64,000 nucleotides of DNA from positions 106,463-170,462 of the forward strand of contig DASPLX010000007.1 of the NCBI GenBank assembly GCA_035627375.1, written 5' to 3'. Both the position numbers and the translations under genes were made by a program. A model generated the notes under the pieces. The model did not search any database and was not told the origin of the DNA. It was given only the letters and a program-made list of their open reading frames with translations. This DNA comes from DASPLX01 sp035627375. GTDB lineage: Bacteria; Pseudomonadota; Gammaproteobacteria; Burkholderiales; Burkholderiaceae_D. Below are positions 1-8,515 of this stretch, in pieces (within the stretch, counting starts at the first letter, position 1; each line of letters opens with the position of its first letter).

Positions 1-303
1 GTCGATCTCGATCAGCGCGGTATGCGTCCCCTGCCCTTCGACTTCCGGCGCGCCCATGTCGAAAGCCATCCATAGCGCAAAGAACACCATGGCCAGCGTC
101 GCCATCTTGAAGAAGATGCCCCAGCGACGGCGCGCGCGTTGCTCCTTGAGCGCTTCGAAGGCGAGTTTCTCGAGCAATTCGCGCTCCCATCCATCCTTGC
201 GCGGCGGATCTTGCGGCAGCTTGCCGCCCGATCTTTGATAGCCGGGAGCGGCTTCATCCTGAGGCCATTGCGGCGGATTGTTTTCGAAATTATCGTTGCT
301 CAT
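1..303 (-). CDS. sppA: Signal peptide peptidase SppA-type S49 protease, N-terminal part
   Basis: Only the first 101 residues are inside the window; the gene continues off the left edge, so the protease domain and catalytic residues cannot be seen. The visible part has a charged, Pro/Gly-rich cytoplasmic head, an Arg-rich stretch, and one membrane anchor at about residues 64-82 (ATLAMVFFALWMAF), followed by a segment ending in TALIEID. This is the usual start of the S49 protease core in betaproteobacterial SppA, a membrane-bound enzyme that degrades cleaved signal peptides. It lies downstream of the Rieske and HAD genes on the same strand, an arrangement I know from Burkholderiales. The assignment rests on the N-terminus and context. 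Confidence 0.75.
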   Translation of the reverse strand, partial: MSNDNFENNPPQWPQDEAAPGYQRSGGKLPQDPPRKDGWERELLEKLAFEALKEQRARRRWGIFFKMATLAMVFFALWMAFDMGAPEVEGQGTHTALIEID

Positions 304-354
304 CGCTTTTCTGCCTTTTTCAATGTTCTCTCAAGCGCCATTCGACCGCGGCGA

Positions 355-726
355 TCAGGCGCGTGCGGGACGAACGTATTCATCGGGCTGCCAGAATACT
401 TGATTGTCCTTTTCCACCACAATGATGGGACGCAAGCGTCCCCCACGACAAGGCCCTCCCATGCAGTGGCCGCTCTCCGGCGCATAAATGGCGCCGTGCG
501 TCGAACACATCAAGTAGAGGCCGCTCGACTCGAAAAATTCGCCTTCCGACCAATCAAGTTCGATCGGCACATGGGCGCAGCGATTCAAATAGCCATAGGC
601 CGTATTGTTATAGCGGACGACGAAGCCGGTCGTATCCTCGCCGAACGCGGTCACGGGAAAGCGCACGCCCTTGCCGCCCTCGACGAGGTCGGCGGAGGCG
701 CAAATGGCGATCAAGGACTCGGACAT
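355..726 (-). CDS. Rieske [2Fe-2S] domain protein, small ferredoxin-like
   Basis: A 123-residue protein that is essentially a single Rieske domain. The two cluster-binding boxes are C50-A-H52 (NRCAHVP) and C74-S-T-H77 (MCSTHGA), giving the C-x-H...C-x2-H ligand set for a [2Fe-2S] cluster. No signal peptide or membrane segment is visible, so it should act in the cytoplasm as an electron carrier or oxygenase ferredoxin component; the partner is unknown. I chose the ATG at 726 because GAGGA precedes it by 7 nt. An ATG 10 codons upstream, overlapping the stop of the HAD gene, is an alternative and would give translational coupling. It sits between the HAD phosphatase and sppA genes, probably in one operon with rluC. 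Confidence 0.85.
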   Translation of the reverse strand: MSESLIAICASADLVEGGKGVRFPVTAFGEDTTGFVVRYNNTAYGYLNRCAHVPIELDWSEGEFFESSGLYLMCSTHGAIYAPESGHCMGGPCRGGRLRPIIVVEKDNQVFWQPDEYVRPARA

Positions 727-752
727 GGAGGAATCCTCAGTAGAGCCGCCCA

Positions 753-1412
753 TCATGCATTCTCGCTCAGCCAGGCATGCAATTCCGCCACGGAACGCGC
801 GGCGAATATCGGCTCCAGCGCCAGCAATTCCTGCTCGGGGTGGGCCCCATAGTGCACCGCGATGCCCGCGGCTCCCGCATTCTTCGCCATCTGCAGATCG
901 TGCGTCGTGTCGCCGATCATGACGGTACGCCGCATGTCCTGGCCGAGTTCGCGCGTCAATTCCTGCAGCATGGCCGGATGCGGCTTCGAAAACGTCTCAT
1001 CGGCGCAGCGCGTCGCATCGAACAGCGAGGTCAGCTTCGTGGTATCGAGCGCGCGATGCAGGCCGACGCGGCTCTTGCCGGTGGCGACCGCCAGGAAATA
1101 CCCCTGCTGCGACAGATCCGCCAGCATGTCGCGCACGCCGTCGAACAAGGTCAAATCCTGATCGCGGCTCAGATAGTGATAGCGATAGCGCTCCACCATG
1201 CGCGGATACATTTTCGGATCGAGGCCGGGCAGCGCCGCCTGCATCGCATCGTGCAATCCGAGGCCGATGACATACGACGCGCTCTTGTGATCGGGGACCG
1301 GCAGGCCGAGGTCCTTGGCGGCGGCCTGGATACTCTTGACGATCGCGGCCGTGCTGTCCATCAAGGTGCCGTCCCAATCGAAGACGATCAGGTCAAATTG
1401 TTTTCTTGCCAT
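753..1412 (-). CDS. HAD-superfamily phosphatase, Gph/PGP-like
   Basis: A 219-residue haloacid dehalogenase-type hydrolase. Motif I is VFDWDGTLMDS, with nucleophile D12 and acid/base D14. Motif II lies around AVATGKS, a conserved Lys in FSKPHPAML serves as motif III, and motif IV is MIGDTTHDLQMAKNAG. A helical cap follows motif I, as in phosphoglycolate phosphatases, which dephosphorylate 2-phosphoglycolate or similar small metabolites. The exact substrate cannot be told from sequence. It is encoded immediately downstream of rluC, and its stop lies at the start region of the Rieske gene, suggesting co-transcription. The length is normal for the family. Confidence 0.88.
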   Translation of the reverse strand: MARKQFDLIVFDWDGTLMDSTAAIVKSIQAAAKDLGLPVPDHKSASYVIGLGLHDAMQAALPGLDPKMYPRMVERYRYHYLSRDQDLTLFDGVRDMLADLSQQGYFLAVATGKSRVGLHRALDTTKLTSLFDATRCADETFSKPHPAMLQELTRELGQDMRRTVMIGDTTHDLQMAKNAGAAGIAVHYGAHPEQELLALEPIFAARSVAELHAWLSENA

Positions 1413-1453
1413 GTCGCTGGGCGATAGAGAATGAGGTGTCGCAACCTATATGG

Positions 1454-2452
1454 TCACGATTCGAGGCTTTTCAAAAACCGTTCGCATTCTAGCGGCAAAG
1501 GCGCGTTCAACGTAACCGGGTTGCCGGTTTCGGGATGAATGAACGTGATCTGATGAGCATGCAAAAACATGCGCTTGAGCGCGGCACGCTTGCCTTCCGC
1601 CTTTTGCAACTGGCGATTCAATATGAAGTTGCCATATTTCTCGTCGCCCGCGATCGGGAAACCGCTCGAAGCAAGATGTACGCGGATTTGATGCGTGCGA
1701 CCGGTTTTCAGCTCCGCTTCGAGCAACGCGAACTCGTTGAATTTCTTCAACAAATGGAAGACCGTATGCGATGGCTGACCATCGGGCTGGACGCGTACGC
1801 GACGCTCGCCATCCGGCGTCGTATATTTGAACAACGGCAACTTGATGTGTTGCTTCGTATTTCTCCAGTCGCCATGCACGAGCGTGAAATAACGCTTGTC
1901 GGTCTGGCCGTCGCGCATCTGGTCGTGCAGGCTGGTCAAGGCGGAACGCTTCTTGGCCAGCAGCAAAATGCCCGAGGTTTCACGATCGAGACGATGGACG
2001 AGCTCGAGAAATTTCGCATGAGGCCGGGATGCCCGCAATTGCTCGATGACGCCATAACTGACGCCGGAACCGCCATGCACCGCCACGCCGGCGGGCTTGT
2101 CGATGACGAGCAAATAATTATCTTCAAGCAAAATCTTGAATTCAGCGCCAGGCACCGTGTTTTCCTGCTTCTCCGCAAGCCGGATCGGCGGCACCCGCAC
2201 CACGTCGCCCGCTTCGAGCCGGTAAGTCTGATCGATCCGGCCCTTGTTCACCCGGACTTCGCCGGACCGGAGAATGCGATAAACATGGCTCTTGGGAACG
2301 CCCTTGCAAATGCGCAGCAAAAAATTATCGATGCGCTGGCCGGCCTCTTCTTCGGAAATCGTGAGCAACTGTACCTGTGGGGGGACTTGTTGCGACTGGG
2401 AAACCGAGGTTATTTCAGCTTCTTTCCCGGAAAATCTCGCTAAGTCCTTCAT
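1454..2452 (-). CDS. rluC: 23S rRNA pseudouridine synthase RluC
   Basis: Converts uridines 955, 2504 and 2580 (E. coli numbering) of 23S rRNA to pseudouridine. From the ATG at 2452 the protein has 332 residues. An S4 RNA-binding domain comes first (QRIDNFLLRICKGVP, then VRVNKGRIDQTYRLEAGD). The catalytic domain follows with the signature LVHRLDRETSGILLLAKK, whose Asp is the nucleophile, and ends with the GRTHQIRVHLAS motif. The frame is open about 49 codons further upstream, but that part has no homology-like features and the ATG at 2452 gives a normal length. There is no Shine-Dalgarno sequence in front of it (see the promoter entry). It is divergent from rne, the common betaproteobacterial order. 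Confidence 0.93.
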   Translation of the reverse strand: MKDLARFSGKEAEITSVSQSQQVPPQVQLLTISEEEAGQRIDNFLLRICKGVPKSHVYRILRSGEVRVNKGRIDQTYRLEAGDVVRVPPIRLAEKQENTVPGAEFKILLEDNYLLVIDKPAGVAVHGGSGVSYGVIEQLRASRPHAKFLELVHRLDRETSGILLLAKKRSALTSLHDQMRDGQTDKRYFTLVHGDWRNTKQHIKLPLFKYTTPDGERRVRVQPDGQPSHTVFHLLKKFNEFALLEAELKTGRTHQIRVHLASSGFPIAGDEKYGNFILNRQLQKAEGKRAALKRMFLHAHQITFIHPETGNPVTLNAPLPLECERFLKSLES

Positions 2453-3034
2453 TTTGAATATATAATTGGTCGCCGCGGCCACAAAGCCGCAGCGCGTGTA
2501 AGAATAAAAAGCACATTCTACACAGGGGCGTCTTTGTCGGCCTCGCCAATTTTGCAAATTCGACGGAGAAAGATGTGTACGCATCATCCTTCCGCGCATC
2601 AGGGTTGCACCGCTGTTGCAATCGGACCGCGGTCGAGGTTCAAGCCTCCCAAGGATGTCGAACTCGATTGTTTGGACTGTATGGATATGTCTGGCAAGCC
2701 GGCCGCCTGGTAATACGGGCGGAAGGCTTGCCGGTTGATGTGGTCGAAGCGTTTTTGCCGATTCTGCTGAACCTTATGCATTGTTTAGCTCAACCAAGCT
2801 GCCCGCCGATCGATGGCGCGCTCGCTGCACCCGCTACCCGCGGGATGCGGAGCGCGCCGGCGCGCACTCGGCATCCCGATCGCCCGCATCCGCGCCCCGT
2901 TGCCGTTTTTGCGCTATTGCGCAATTAGCGGCGCATCAAGGCAATTCCCTCCCCCAAATACTCCGTTCCCGCGTACATCCCGGTACCAGCCGCACTGGCG
3001 GCAATGAAGGCCTTCGGGCCACGGAGCAATAAAA
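2453..3034 (+). other. Intergenic region / probable rne leader
   Basis: A 582-bp region between the divergent rluC and rne genes. I see no convincing gene here. It holds the rluC promoter near its left end. A TATAAT at 2461-2466 on the plus strand has no good -35 partner. A long GC-rich stretch with hairpin potential runs up to rne. In enterobacteria the rne mRNA has a long structured leader through which RNase E represses its own synthesis. A similar leader here is inferred from length and position only. Confidence 0.4.
2457..2484 (-). promoter_or_regulatory. Candidate sigma-70 promoter of rluC
   Basis: On the minus strand TTGTGG (2479-2484) is followed after 16 bp by TATATT (2457-2462). 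Transcription would begin almost exactly at the rluC ATG (2450-2452), so the mRNA would be leaderless or nearly so, consistent with the missing ribosome-binding site. Seen by eye only. Confidence 0.4.
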
Positions 3035-6000
3035 ATGAAACGCATGTTGTTCAACGCCACGCAGCAGGAAGAACTGCGCGTGGCGATTGTCGATGGGCAA
3101 AAGCTCATCGACATCGATATCGAAACCACTGGACGCGAACAACGCAAGTCCAACATCTATAAGGGCGTCATTACCCGCATCGAGCCCTCGCTCGAAGCCT
3201 GCTTCGTCAACTACGGCGAAGAGCGTCACGGCTTCCTGCCGTTCAAGGAAGTCGCCCGCAGCTACTTCAAGGAAGGCATCGACGTCCGTAACGCTTCCAT
3301 CAAGGATGCGCTGCGCGAAGGCCAGGAAATCATGGTCCAGGTCGAGAAGGAAGAGCGCGGCAATAAAGGCGCCGCCCTCACCTCCTTCATTTCCCTGGCT
3401 GGCCGTTATCTGGTCCTGATGCCGAACAATCCGCGCGGCGGCGGTGTGTCGCGCCGTGTCGAAGGCGAGGATCGCCAGGAATTGCGCGAGACCATGGACA
3501 AGCTGGAATTGCCGTCCGGCATGTCCGTCATTGCCCGCACCGCAGGCATCGGCCGCAGCGTCGAAGAACTGCAATGGGACCTGAACTACCTGCTGCAATT
3601 GTGGCGAGCCATCGAAAGCGCCGGCAAATCGGCGCCGGGCGCCTTCCTGATCTACCAGGAATCCTCGCTCGTCATCCGCGCGATCCGCGATTATTTCCAG
3701 CCGGATATCGGCGAAATCCTGATCGATACCGACGACATCTACGAACAGGCACAGCAGTTCATGGGCCACGTGATGCCGGACATGGTGCACCGGGTCAAGC
3801 GTTACCGCGACGACGTGCCGCTGTTCTCGCGCTTCCAGATCGAGCACCAGATCGAGACCGCGTATTCCCGCACCGTGCCGCTGCCCTCCGGCGGCGCCAT
3901 CGTGATCGACCACACCGAAGCGCTGGTGTCGATCGACGTCAACTCCGCACGCGCCACGCGCGGCGGCGACATCGAGACCACGGCGTTCAACACCAATCTC
4001 GAAGCAGCCGATGAAGTGGCACGCCAGTTGCGCCTGCGCGACCTGGGCGGCCTGATCGTGATCGACTTCATCGACATGGAGAACGCCAAGAACCAGCGCG
4101 AGATCGAGAACCGCCTGAAAGACGCCCTGCGCTATGACCGCGCCCGCGTGCAGATGGGCAAGATCTCGCGTTTCGGCCTGATGGAATTGTCGCGCCAGCG
4201 CCTGCGTCCGTCGCTTTCCGAAGGCAGCCACGTGACCTGCCCGCGCTGCAACGGCACCGGCCACATCCGCGATACCGAATCGTCCGCATTGCAAGTCCTG
4301 CGCATCATCCAGGAAGAAGCGATGAAGGAAAACTCCGCCGCCATCCACGTGCAGGCGCCGGTCGACGTGGCCGCCTTCCTGCTCAACGAAAAGCGCGGCG
4401 AAATCCTGAAGATCGAGACGCGCCACCGCGTCACGGTCATCCTGATCCCGAACAAGCATCTCGAGACGCCGCACTACAAGCTCGAGCGCATCAAGCACGA
4501 CGACCCGCGCCTCGAAGACCACCAGCCGAGCTATAGCATGGCCGAGGAAGTCGACACCGACATCGGCTACAACAAGCGCCAGAAGGACGACGTCAAACCG
4601 CGCCAGGAAGCCGTGGTCAAGGGCATCACGCCGGATCAGCCGGCGCCGATCGTCGAGCGCAAGCCGGTCGAGGAAGTTCCGGCCGTGGCCGCTCCCGCCG
4701 AGGAAGGTTTCTTCAGCCGTCTGTTCGGCCTGTTCCGCAAGAAGCCGGCCGCGCCGGTCGTGGCGCCGGTACCGGCCCTCGAAACCAAGCAACAGCGCGG
4801 AGAGCGCGACCGCAATGGGCGCGGCGGCCGCAATAATCGTCGCGGCGGCCGTGGCCGCGACCGTGGCGAGGAGCGTAGCGCCGGCCGTGGCGAAGAGCGC
4901 ACTGCGGGTCGTGCCGACTCCGGCCGCGTTGATTCCGGCCGTGCCGAGACTGGCCGTGCCGAGACTGGCCGTGCCGAGACCCGCGCGGAAAACACAAAGC
5001 CGATGCCGGCTGCGCAACAGGAAGCAACCCATGCTCAACCGGAACGCGCCCCGCGCCAGCAGCAAGGCGAAGGCCGGCGCGAACGCAATGAGCGCCAGCG
5101 TCAGGCGCGCGAAGAGCGCAAGGAGGCCATGAAGGAAGCGGCAGCGGAGGCCAAGGCCGAGGAAAAACTGGTAGCCGTCGAAGCAACGGTCCAGGAAACG
5201 GTTGCCGCGACCGCGGAGCCCGTCGTCGCCGACCAGGAAGGCGCCTCCGCCGCACTGCCGGCAGGCGAGCAAGGCGAAGAGCGTCGCCGTCGCCGTCGCC
5301 GCGGCGGCCGCAACCGCAACCGCCGCGATCGCGAACAAGGCGAATCGACCGAAGCCCTTGACGATGCCGAAGCGGGCGAGGCCGTCGCCGAGGCGGAAGA
5401 CAATCCGCAGCGCGAACTGGAAATCATGGAACCGGCCGCGGCCGCCGAGCCTGCCGCCGCCAAGGCGGAAACCGTGCCGGTCGCAACGGAAGCAGCCGTG
5501 CCCGTCGAGCATGTCGAGCCTGCCGCGGAACAAGCGCAACATGTCGCGGCCGAACCGGTTGCTGCCGCCCCCGTGGAAGCGGCGCCTGTGACGGCCGCGC
5601 CGACGGAGACTGCTCCGACAGAGGCGATCGAGACACCGGCGCCGGTTGCCGTCGAGCCGGCTGCCCAGCCGATTGCCGTCGTCGAACCGGCGGTCGAACC
5701 TATGGCGGAGACCGCCGCCGAGGCGCCCGCTCCAAGCGTGCAGCAGGAAATTCCCTTCCATGCGGAAGAGCCTGCACTGGTCGCTGCGGGTGCCGAGGTT
5801 GCCGAAGCGCCGGCCCATGCCGTGACGGCCGCGCCGAAGACGCAAGCAACCAGCGTCGAAACCGCGCAGATCGCACCGACACCGATGCAGCTCGATGCTT
5901 TCCAGGGCATGCTTTCTGCCGCCGGCCTGACCCTCGCGGTCACCGATCCGGAAAAGCTGCGTGCCGCCCAGGAAGAAGCGGCCAAGATCGTGCAACCGCA

Positions 6001-6076
6001 ACGCGTGCCGCGCCAGCGCAAGCCGCTGCCGCCGCCGTCGACCGAACCTCTGGTCCAGGTCGAAACGCGCCGCTGA
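3035..6076 (+). CDS. rne: Ribonuclease E
   Basis: The endoribonuclease that initiates mRNA decay and matures rRNA and tRNA, and the scaffold of the RNA degradosome. The 1013-residue protein starts MKRMLFNATQQEELRVAIVD. It has an S1 RNA-binding domain (about 35-125) and a DNase I-like catalytic domain with the two Mg-binding Asp in SIDVNSAR (about residue 300) and IDFIDM (about 343). The Zn-link is CPRCNGTG at about 402-409. From about residue 500 the protein becomes a low-complexity tail: Arg-rich clusters such as RRGGRGRDRGEERSAGR, threefold repeats of GRAET, then a long Ala/Pro/Glu-rich part. This is the usual non-catalytic region for RNA and degradosome-partner binding. A GGAG precedes the ATG. 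A strong terminator follows the gene. Confidence 0.97.
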   Translation: MKRMLFNATQQEELRVAIVDGQKLIDIDIETTGREQRKSNIYKGVITRIEPSLEACFVNYGEERHGFLPFKEVARSYFKEGIDVRNASIKDALREGQEIMVQVEKEERGNKGAALTSFISLAGRYLVLMPNNPRGGGVSRRVEGEDRQELRETMDKLELPSGMSVIARTAGIGRSVEELQWDLNYLLQLWRAIESAGKSAPGAFLIYQESSLVIRAIRDYFQPDIGEILIDTDDIYEQAQQFMGHVMPDMVHRVKRYRDDVPLFSRFQIEHQIETAYSRTVPLPSGGAIVIDHTEALVSIDVNSARATRGGDIETTAFNTNLEAADEVARQLRLRDLGGLIVIDFIDMENAKNQREIENRLKDALRYDRARVQMGKISRFGLMELSRQRLRPSLSEGSHVTCPRCNGTGHIRDTESSALQVLRIIQEEAMKENSAAIHVQAPVDVAAFLLNEKRGEILKIETRHRVTVILIPNKHLETPHYKLERIKHDDPRLEDHQPSYSMAEEVDTDIGYNKRQKDDVKPRQEAVVKGITPDQPAPIVERKPVEEVPAVAAPAEEGFFSRLFGLFRKKPAAPVVAPVPALETKQQRGERDRNGRGGRNNRRGGRGRDRGEERSAGRGEERTAGRADSGRVDSGRAETGRAETGRAETRAENTKPMPAAQQEATHAQPERAPRQQQGEGRRERNERQRQAREERKEAMKEAAAEAKAEEKLVAVEATVQETVAATAEPVVADQEGASAALPAGEQGEERRRRRRRGGRNRNRRDREQGESTEALDDAEAGEAVAEAEDNPQRELEIMEPAAAAEPAAAKAETVPVATEAAVPVEHVEPAAEQAQHVAAEPVAAAPVEAAPVTAAPTETAPTEAIETPAPVAVEPAAQPIAVVEPAVEPMAETAAEAPAPSVQQEIPFHAEEPALVAAGAEVAEAPAHAVTAAPKTQATSVETAQIAPTPMQLDAFQGMLSAAGLTLAVTDPEKLRAAQEEAAKIVQPQRVPRQRKPLPPPSTEPLVQVETRR
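4905..4985 (+). repeat. Short tandem repeat inside the rne tail
   Basis: Fifteen-base units of the type GGCCGTGCCGAGACT occur three times in near-perfect succession, preceded by more degenerate copies. They encode GRAET/GRVDS pentapeptides in the disordered Arg-rich region of RNase E. The number of units could vary between strains. Confidence 0.7.
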
Positions 6077-6084
6077 TTACATTC

Positions 6085-6150
6085 TCCTCCGGCAAGCGCC
6101 GGAGGAGAGTCAGCCAAGAAAGGAGAGCCTTGCGCTCTCCTTTTTTTTTG
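6085..6150 (+). terminator. Rho-independent terminator of rne
   Basis: Stem AGGAGAGC (6121-6128), loop of 5 nt, stem GCTCTCCT (6134-6141), then a run of nine T. A first GC-rich hairpin (CCTCCGGC...GCCGGAGG, about 6085-6106) sits just after the rne stop codon. Together they form a double hairpin ending in a U-tract. Confidence 0.9.
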
Positions 6151-6158
6151 CGCTCTCC

Positions 6159-6662
6159 TTACCCGGCAGTCGTCGTGGACGCCTCGATCTTGCCAAGCAA
6201 CCACTGCAAGCCCGCAAGGTGCTGTTGATCGTGACTGGACAGGTAGTGAACGAGGCTGCGCAGCGTGACCGGACCATAACCTTCGAATACCGCCGTGCGC
6301 CGCAACTGCTCCGGGGTCAGCGATGCGATCAGTTCGATTGTCCTGGCGCGGGCCGCCCTGAATGCGGCCAGCGCCTCATCGGCGTCGGCGACCCGGTACC
6401 GTCGCTCGATCGCCAGGGCCTCGCTGTCGATCGAAACGAGTACGGGATCGATTTCATGCAATGTGCGATGAAAACGAACGTGATAGCCATCGATCTCGAT
6501 ATCCCGCACATGACAGACCTGTTCGATGGCGCCGAACGGCTCGCTCGGCACGCCACTCCATGACGGCGGAATCCAATTCTTGAATTCCGCCGGGAACGCC
6601 TTGTAGTGGGCTTCGAGTTGCACAGGAAAGGCAGCCAGCGCATCCAAGGTAGTCGAAAGCAC
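6159..6662 (-). CDS. DinB-family metal-binding protein
   Basis: A 167-residue protein of the DinB/YfiT four-helix superfamily. The putative metal triad is visible: a His in CHVRDIEIDGYH near residue 52 and HDQQHLAGLQWLL near the C-terminus. Family members bind Ni, Zn or Fe and include thiol-dependent transferases; the reaction of this one is unknown. The reading frame extends 11 codons upstream to a TTG, but I chose the GTG at 6662 because GGAG lies 7 nt before it. It converges with rne and lies downstream of the MFS gene on the same strand. No signal peptide is seen. Confidence 0.72.
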   Translation of the reverse strand: MLSTTLDALAAFPVQLEAHYKAFPAEFKNWIPPSWSGVPSEPFGAIEQVCHVRDIEIDGYHVRFHRTLHEIDPVLVSIDSEALAIERRYRVADADEALAAFRAARARTIELIASLTPEQLRRTAVFEGYGPVTLRSLVHYLSSHDQQHLAGLQWLLGKIEASTTTAG

Positions 6663-6753
6663 GACAAATCTCCAGGGAAATGAGGATCGGGGCAATATAC
6701 AAGATCTTCACCGATGCTGCGGAAGAGTCCGGGCGAGGCGAAGGCGATCCAGT

Positions 6754-7947
6754 TCACCCCTCTTCCGGCGGTTTCACCGAGCGAAACATCGCGAGCAACA
6801 GCAAATCGTAGACGATCTTCAAGCCGCCGGCCAGCACCAGCGGCCAGCCGAATCCCGACGCGCCCAACAAATGTCCCGCCAGCATCGGACTGAGGGCCGA
6901 CGCCAGGCTGCGCGGCACCGAAGTCACGCTTGCGGCCGCCGCGCGTTCCTCGGGCGGCACCACGGCCATCACGTAGGAACTGCGGGTCGGCACATCCATT
7001 TGCGACAAGGCGCTGCGTGCGAGCAGCAAGGCGATCGCCCAGCCGAGCGTCGGCATGAACGGCACCAGCACCAGGAACACATTTGCCGGCAGATGCGTGA
7101 AGACCATGGTGTTGACCAGGCCGAAACGCTTCGCCACATGGACGGCCGCCAGTTGCGACAATGCCGACAGCACGCCGGTCCAGAAGAAGATCGTTCCGGC
7201 GACAAGCGGCGACAGCTGGAACTTCTGGAACAGCCATAACGCCACCAGCGATTGCACGACGAAACCGCCGCCGAAAGCATCGAGGCTGAACAATGCCGCC
7301 AGCGTGAACACCCTCTTTCTCGAGTTGCGCAGCGGCGCGGCCGCCTCATGCGTTCCGGCGATTGCCTGCGGCAAGCCGCGATAGATCAGCGCCGCGGCGA
7401 CGCCGATCAAGGCATACAGCGCGAACATCGCGCGCCAGGCGGCGAACCGATCGATCCGCAGCGCATCGGCGAGCAAGTCCGGCATGCCGGCGAACAAGGC
7501 GCCGACGGCGGCGACCAGCGCGCCGATCAAGCTGTAGCGCGCGAATACGGCGGTTCGGTCCTCGTCGCGCGCCAATTGCGACAGCAGCGCGTGCTCGAGC
7601 GGCAGGAAGACGCTGACGTCGCCGCTCGACGGATTCAAGGTGCCGACCGCCGCGATCACCAGCAAGGGCCAGAATTCGGACAAGGTCGCGAAGCCGACGC
7701 CGGTCGCGATCATCGATACGGCAGCCGCGAGCAACAGGTTGCGATAACGGAAGCGATATGCCTGCATGCCCACCGCCAGCGACAACAAGCCCGAACCGAG
7801 CAAGGTCGCCGCGGCAATGACGCCGACCTGGAAGGCGCTCATGCCGAGCGCGGTCAGATACAGCGGCAGGAGAAGGCTGACATAACCGTCGGCGAAGGCG
7901 CGCAAGCCTTTCACCAGCAGCAATCGGTTCAAGGTCGAAAGTCCCAT
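6754..7947 (-). CDS. MFS transporter of the chromate locus
   Basis: A 397-residue hydrophobic protein with the layout of a 12-helix major facilitator. The N-terminal half begins LNRLLLVKGLRAFADGYVSLLLPLYL, and the C-terminal half includes PTRSSYVMAVVPPEERAAAASV, a typical MFS helix 10-11 segment. It sits in the inner membrane and probably exports or imports a small solute; the substrate cannot be told from sequence. It is third in a probable operon with chrB and the exported phosphatase-like protein (31 bp from the latter), so a role in chromate or oxyanion stress is likely by context only. Confidence 0.8.
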   Translation of the reverse strand: MGLSTLNRLLLVKGLRAFADGYVSLLLPLYLTALGMSAFQVGVIAAATLLGSGLLSLAVGMQAYRFRYRNLLLAAAVSMIATGVGFATLSEFWPLLVIAAVGTLNPSSGDVSVFLPLEHALLSQLARDEDRTAVFARYSLIGALVAAVGALFAGMPDLLADALRIDRFAAWRAMFALYALIGVAAALIYRGLPQAIAGTHEAAAPLRNSRKRVFTLAALFSLDAFGGGFVVQSLVALWLFQKFQLSPLVAGTIFFWTGVLSALSQLAAVHVAKRFGLVNTMVFTHLPANVFLVLVPFMPTLGWAIALLLARSALSQMDVPTRSSYVMAVVPPEERAAAASVTSVPRSLASALSPMLAGHLLGASGFGWPLVLAGGLKIVYDLLLLAMFRSVKPPEEG

Positions 7948-7978
7948 GGCAAATGCCTGGCCGGCGCCGCGCAGGCAC

Positions 7979-8473
7979 TCATTGCGCTTGCGCGAGGCGG
8001 TCTAGCAATGCATGAACGCGGCGCTCCAGGGCCGAGTGCGACGCTTGGTAATCGACGCTGGCCGGAGGAATGTCGTTCCACTGCAGGATGGCCGTCATGC
8101 CGCCGACGGACGGCAGATCCACGCCTATGGCGATGACTTGCACGGAAGCGGCGATCTCCGGCTCCGTCAACTTTTGCGGCCGGTAATCGGCGACGTCGAA
8201 CCCCTCCTCTCGCAAGGCCGCTGCGATCTTCGGCGGCACCTCGGCATCGGGCACGATGCCGCGCGATACCGCACGGAAAGGCAATCCGCGCATCTTAGCC
8301 GCTTGGTTGAACAGCGAGGCGGCGATCAGGCTCTTTGCCGAGCCGTGTTCGCAAACGATGATTACCTGCGTCGCGGCTTGCCGCGCGTCGTCGGCCGCGC
8401 CTGCCGCGCCCGGCGCCACGATCATGCACATGCCGAACATGAGATCGATCCAGGGGTAGTGTGTGAAACGCAT
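7979..8473 (-). CDS. Exported low-molecular-weight phosphatase / arsenate-reductase-like protein
   Basis: A 164-residue protein. The ATG at 8473 is chosen because AAAGGAGAG lies 5 nt upstream. It has an N-terminal signal sequence (hydrophobic DLMFGMCMIVAPGAAGAA, cleavage likely after AGA-A). The mature part starts with a beta strand and loop, VIIVCEHGSAKSLIAASLFN, matching the P-loop of low-molecular-weight tyrosine phosphatases and ArsC-type arsenate reductases. The usual C(X)5R is C(X)5K here, so phosphatase activity is doubtful. No clear DPY-type general acid is visible. It lies between chrB and the MFS gene, implying a periplasmic role in chromate or thiol chemistry. The fold assignment is by motif only. 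Confidence 0.6.
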   Translation of the reverse strand: MRFTHYPWIDLMFGMCMIVAPGAAGAADDARQAATQVIIVCEHGSAKSLIAASLFNQAAKMRGLPFRAVSRGIVPDAEVPPKIAAALREEGFDVADYRPQKLTEPEIAASVQVIAIGVDLPSVGGMTAILQWNDIPPASVDYQASHSALERRVHALLDRLAQAQ

Positions 8474-8515
8474 GCGACTCTCCTTTAGCAGTGATATCAA
8501 TCCATCAAGACGCCC

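Noticed and set aside
4905..4985. Tandem repeats in rne considered as a possible mobile insertion
   Set aside because: They stay in frame, match the amino-acid bias of the RNase E tail and have no terminal inverted repeats.
2936..6001. A 1021-codon open frame on the minus strand opposite rne
   Set aside because: It is the antisense shadow of rne in GC-rich, Arg/Ala-biased sequence. It encodes low-complexity His/Asp/Arg-rich protein with no domain, while the plus strand has full RNase E motifs.
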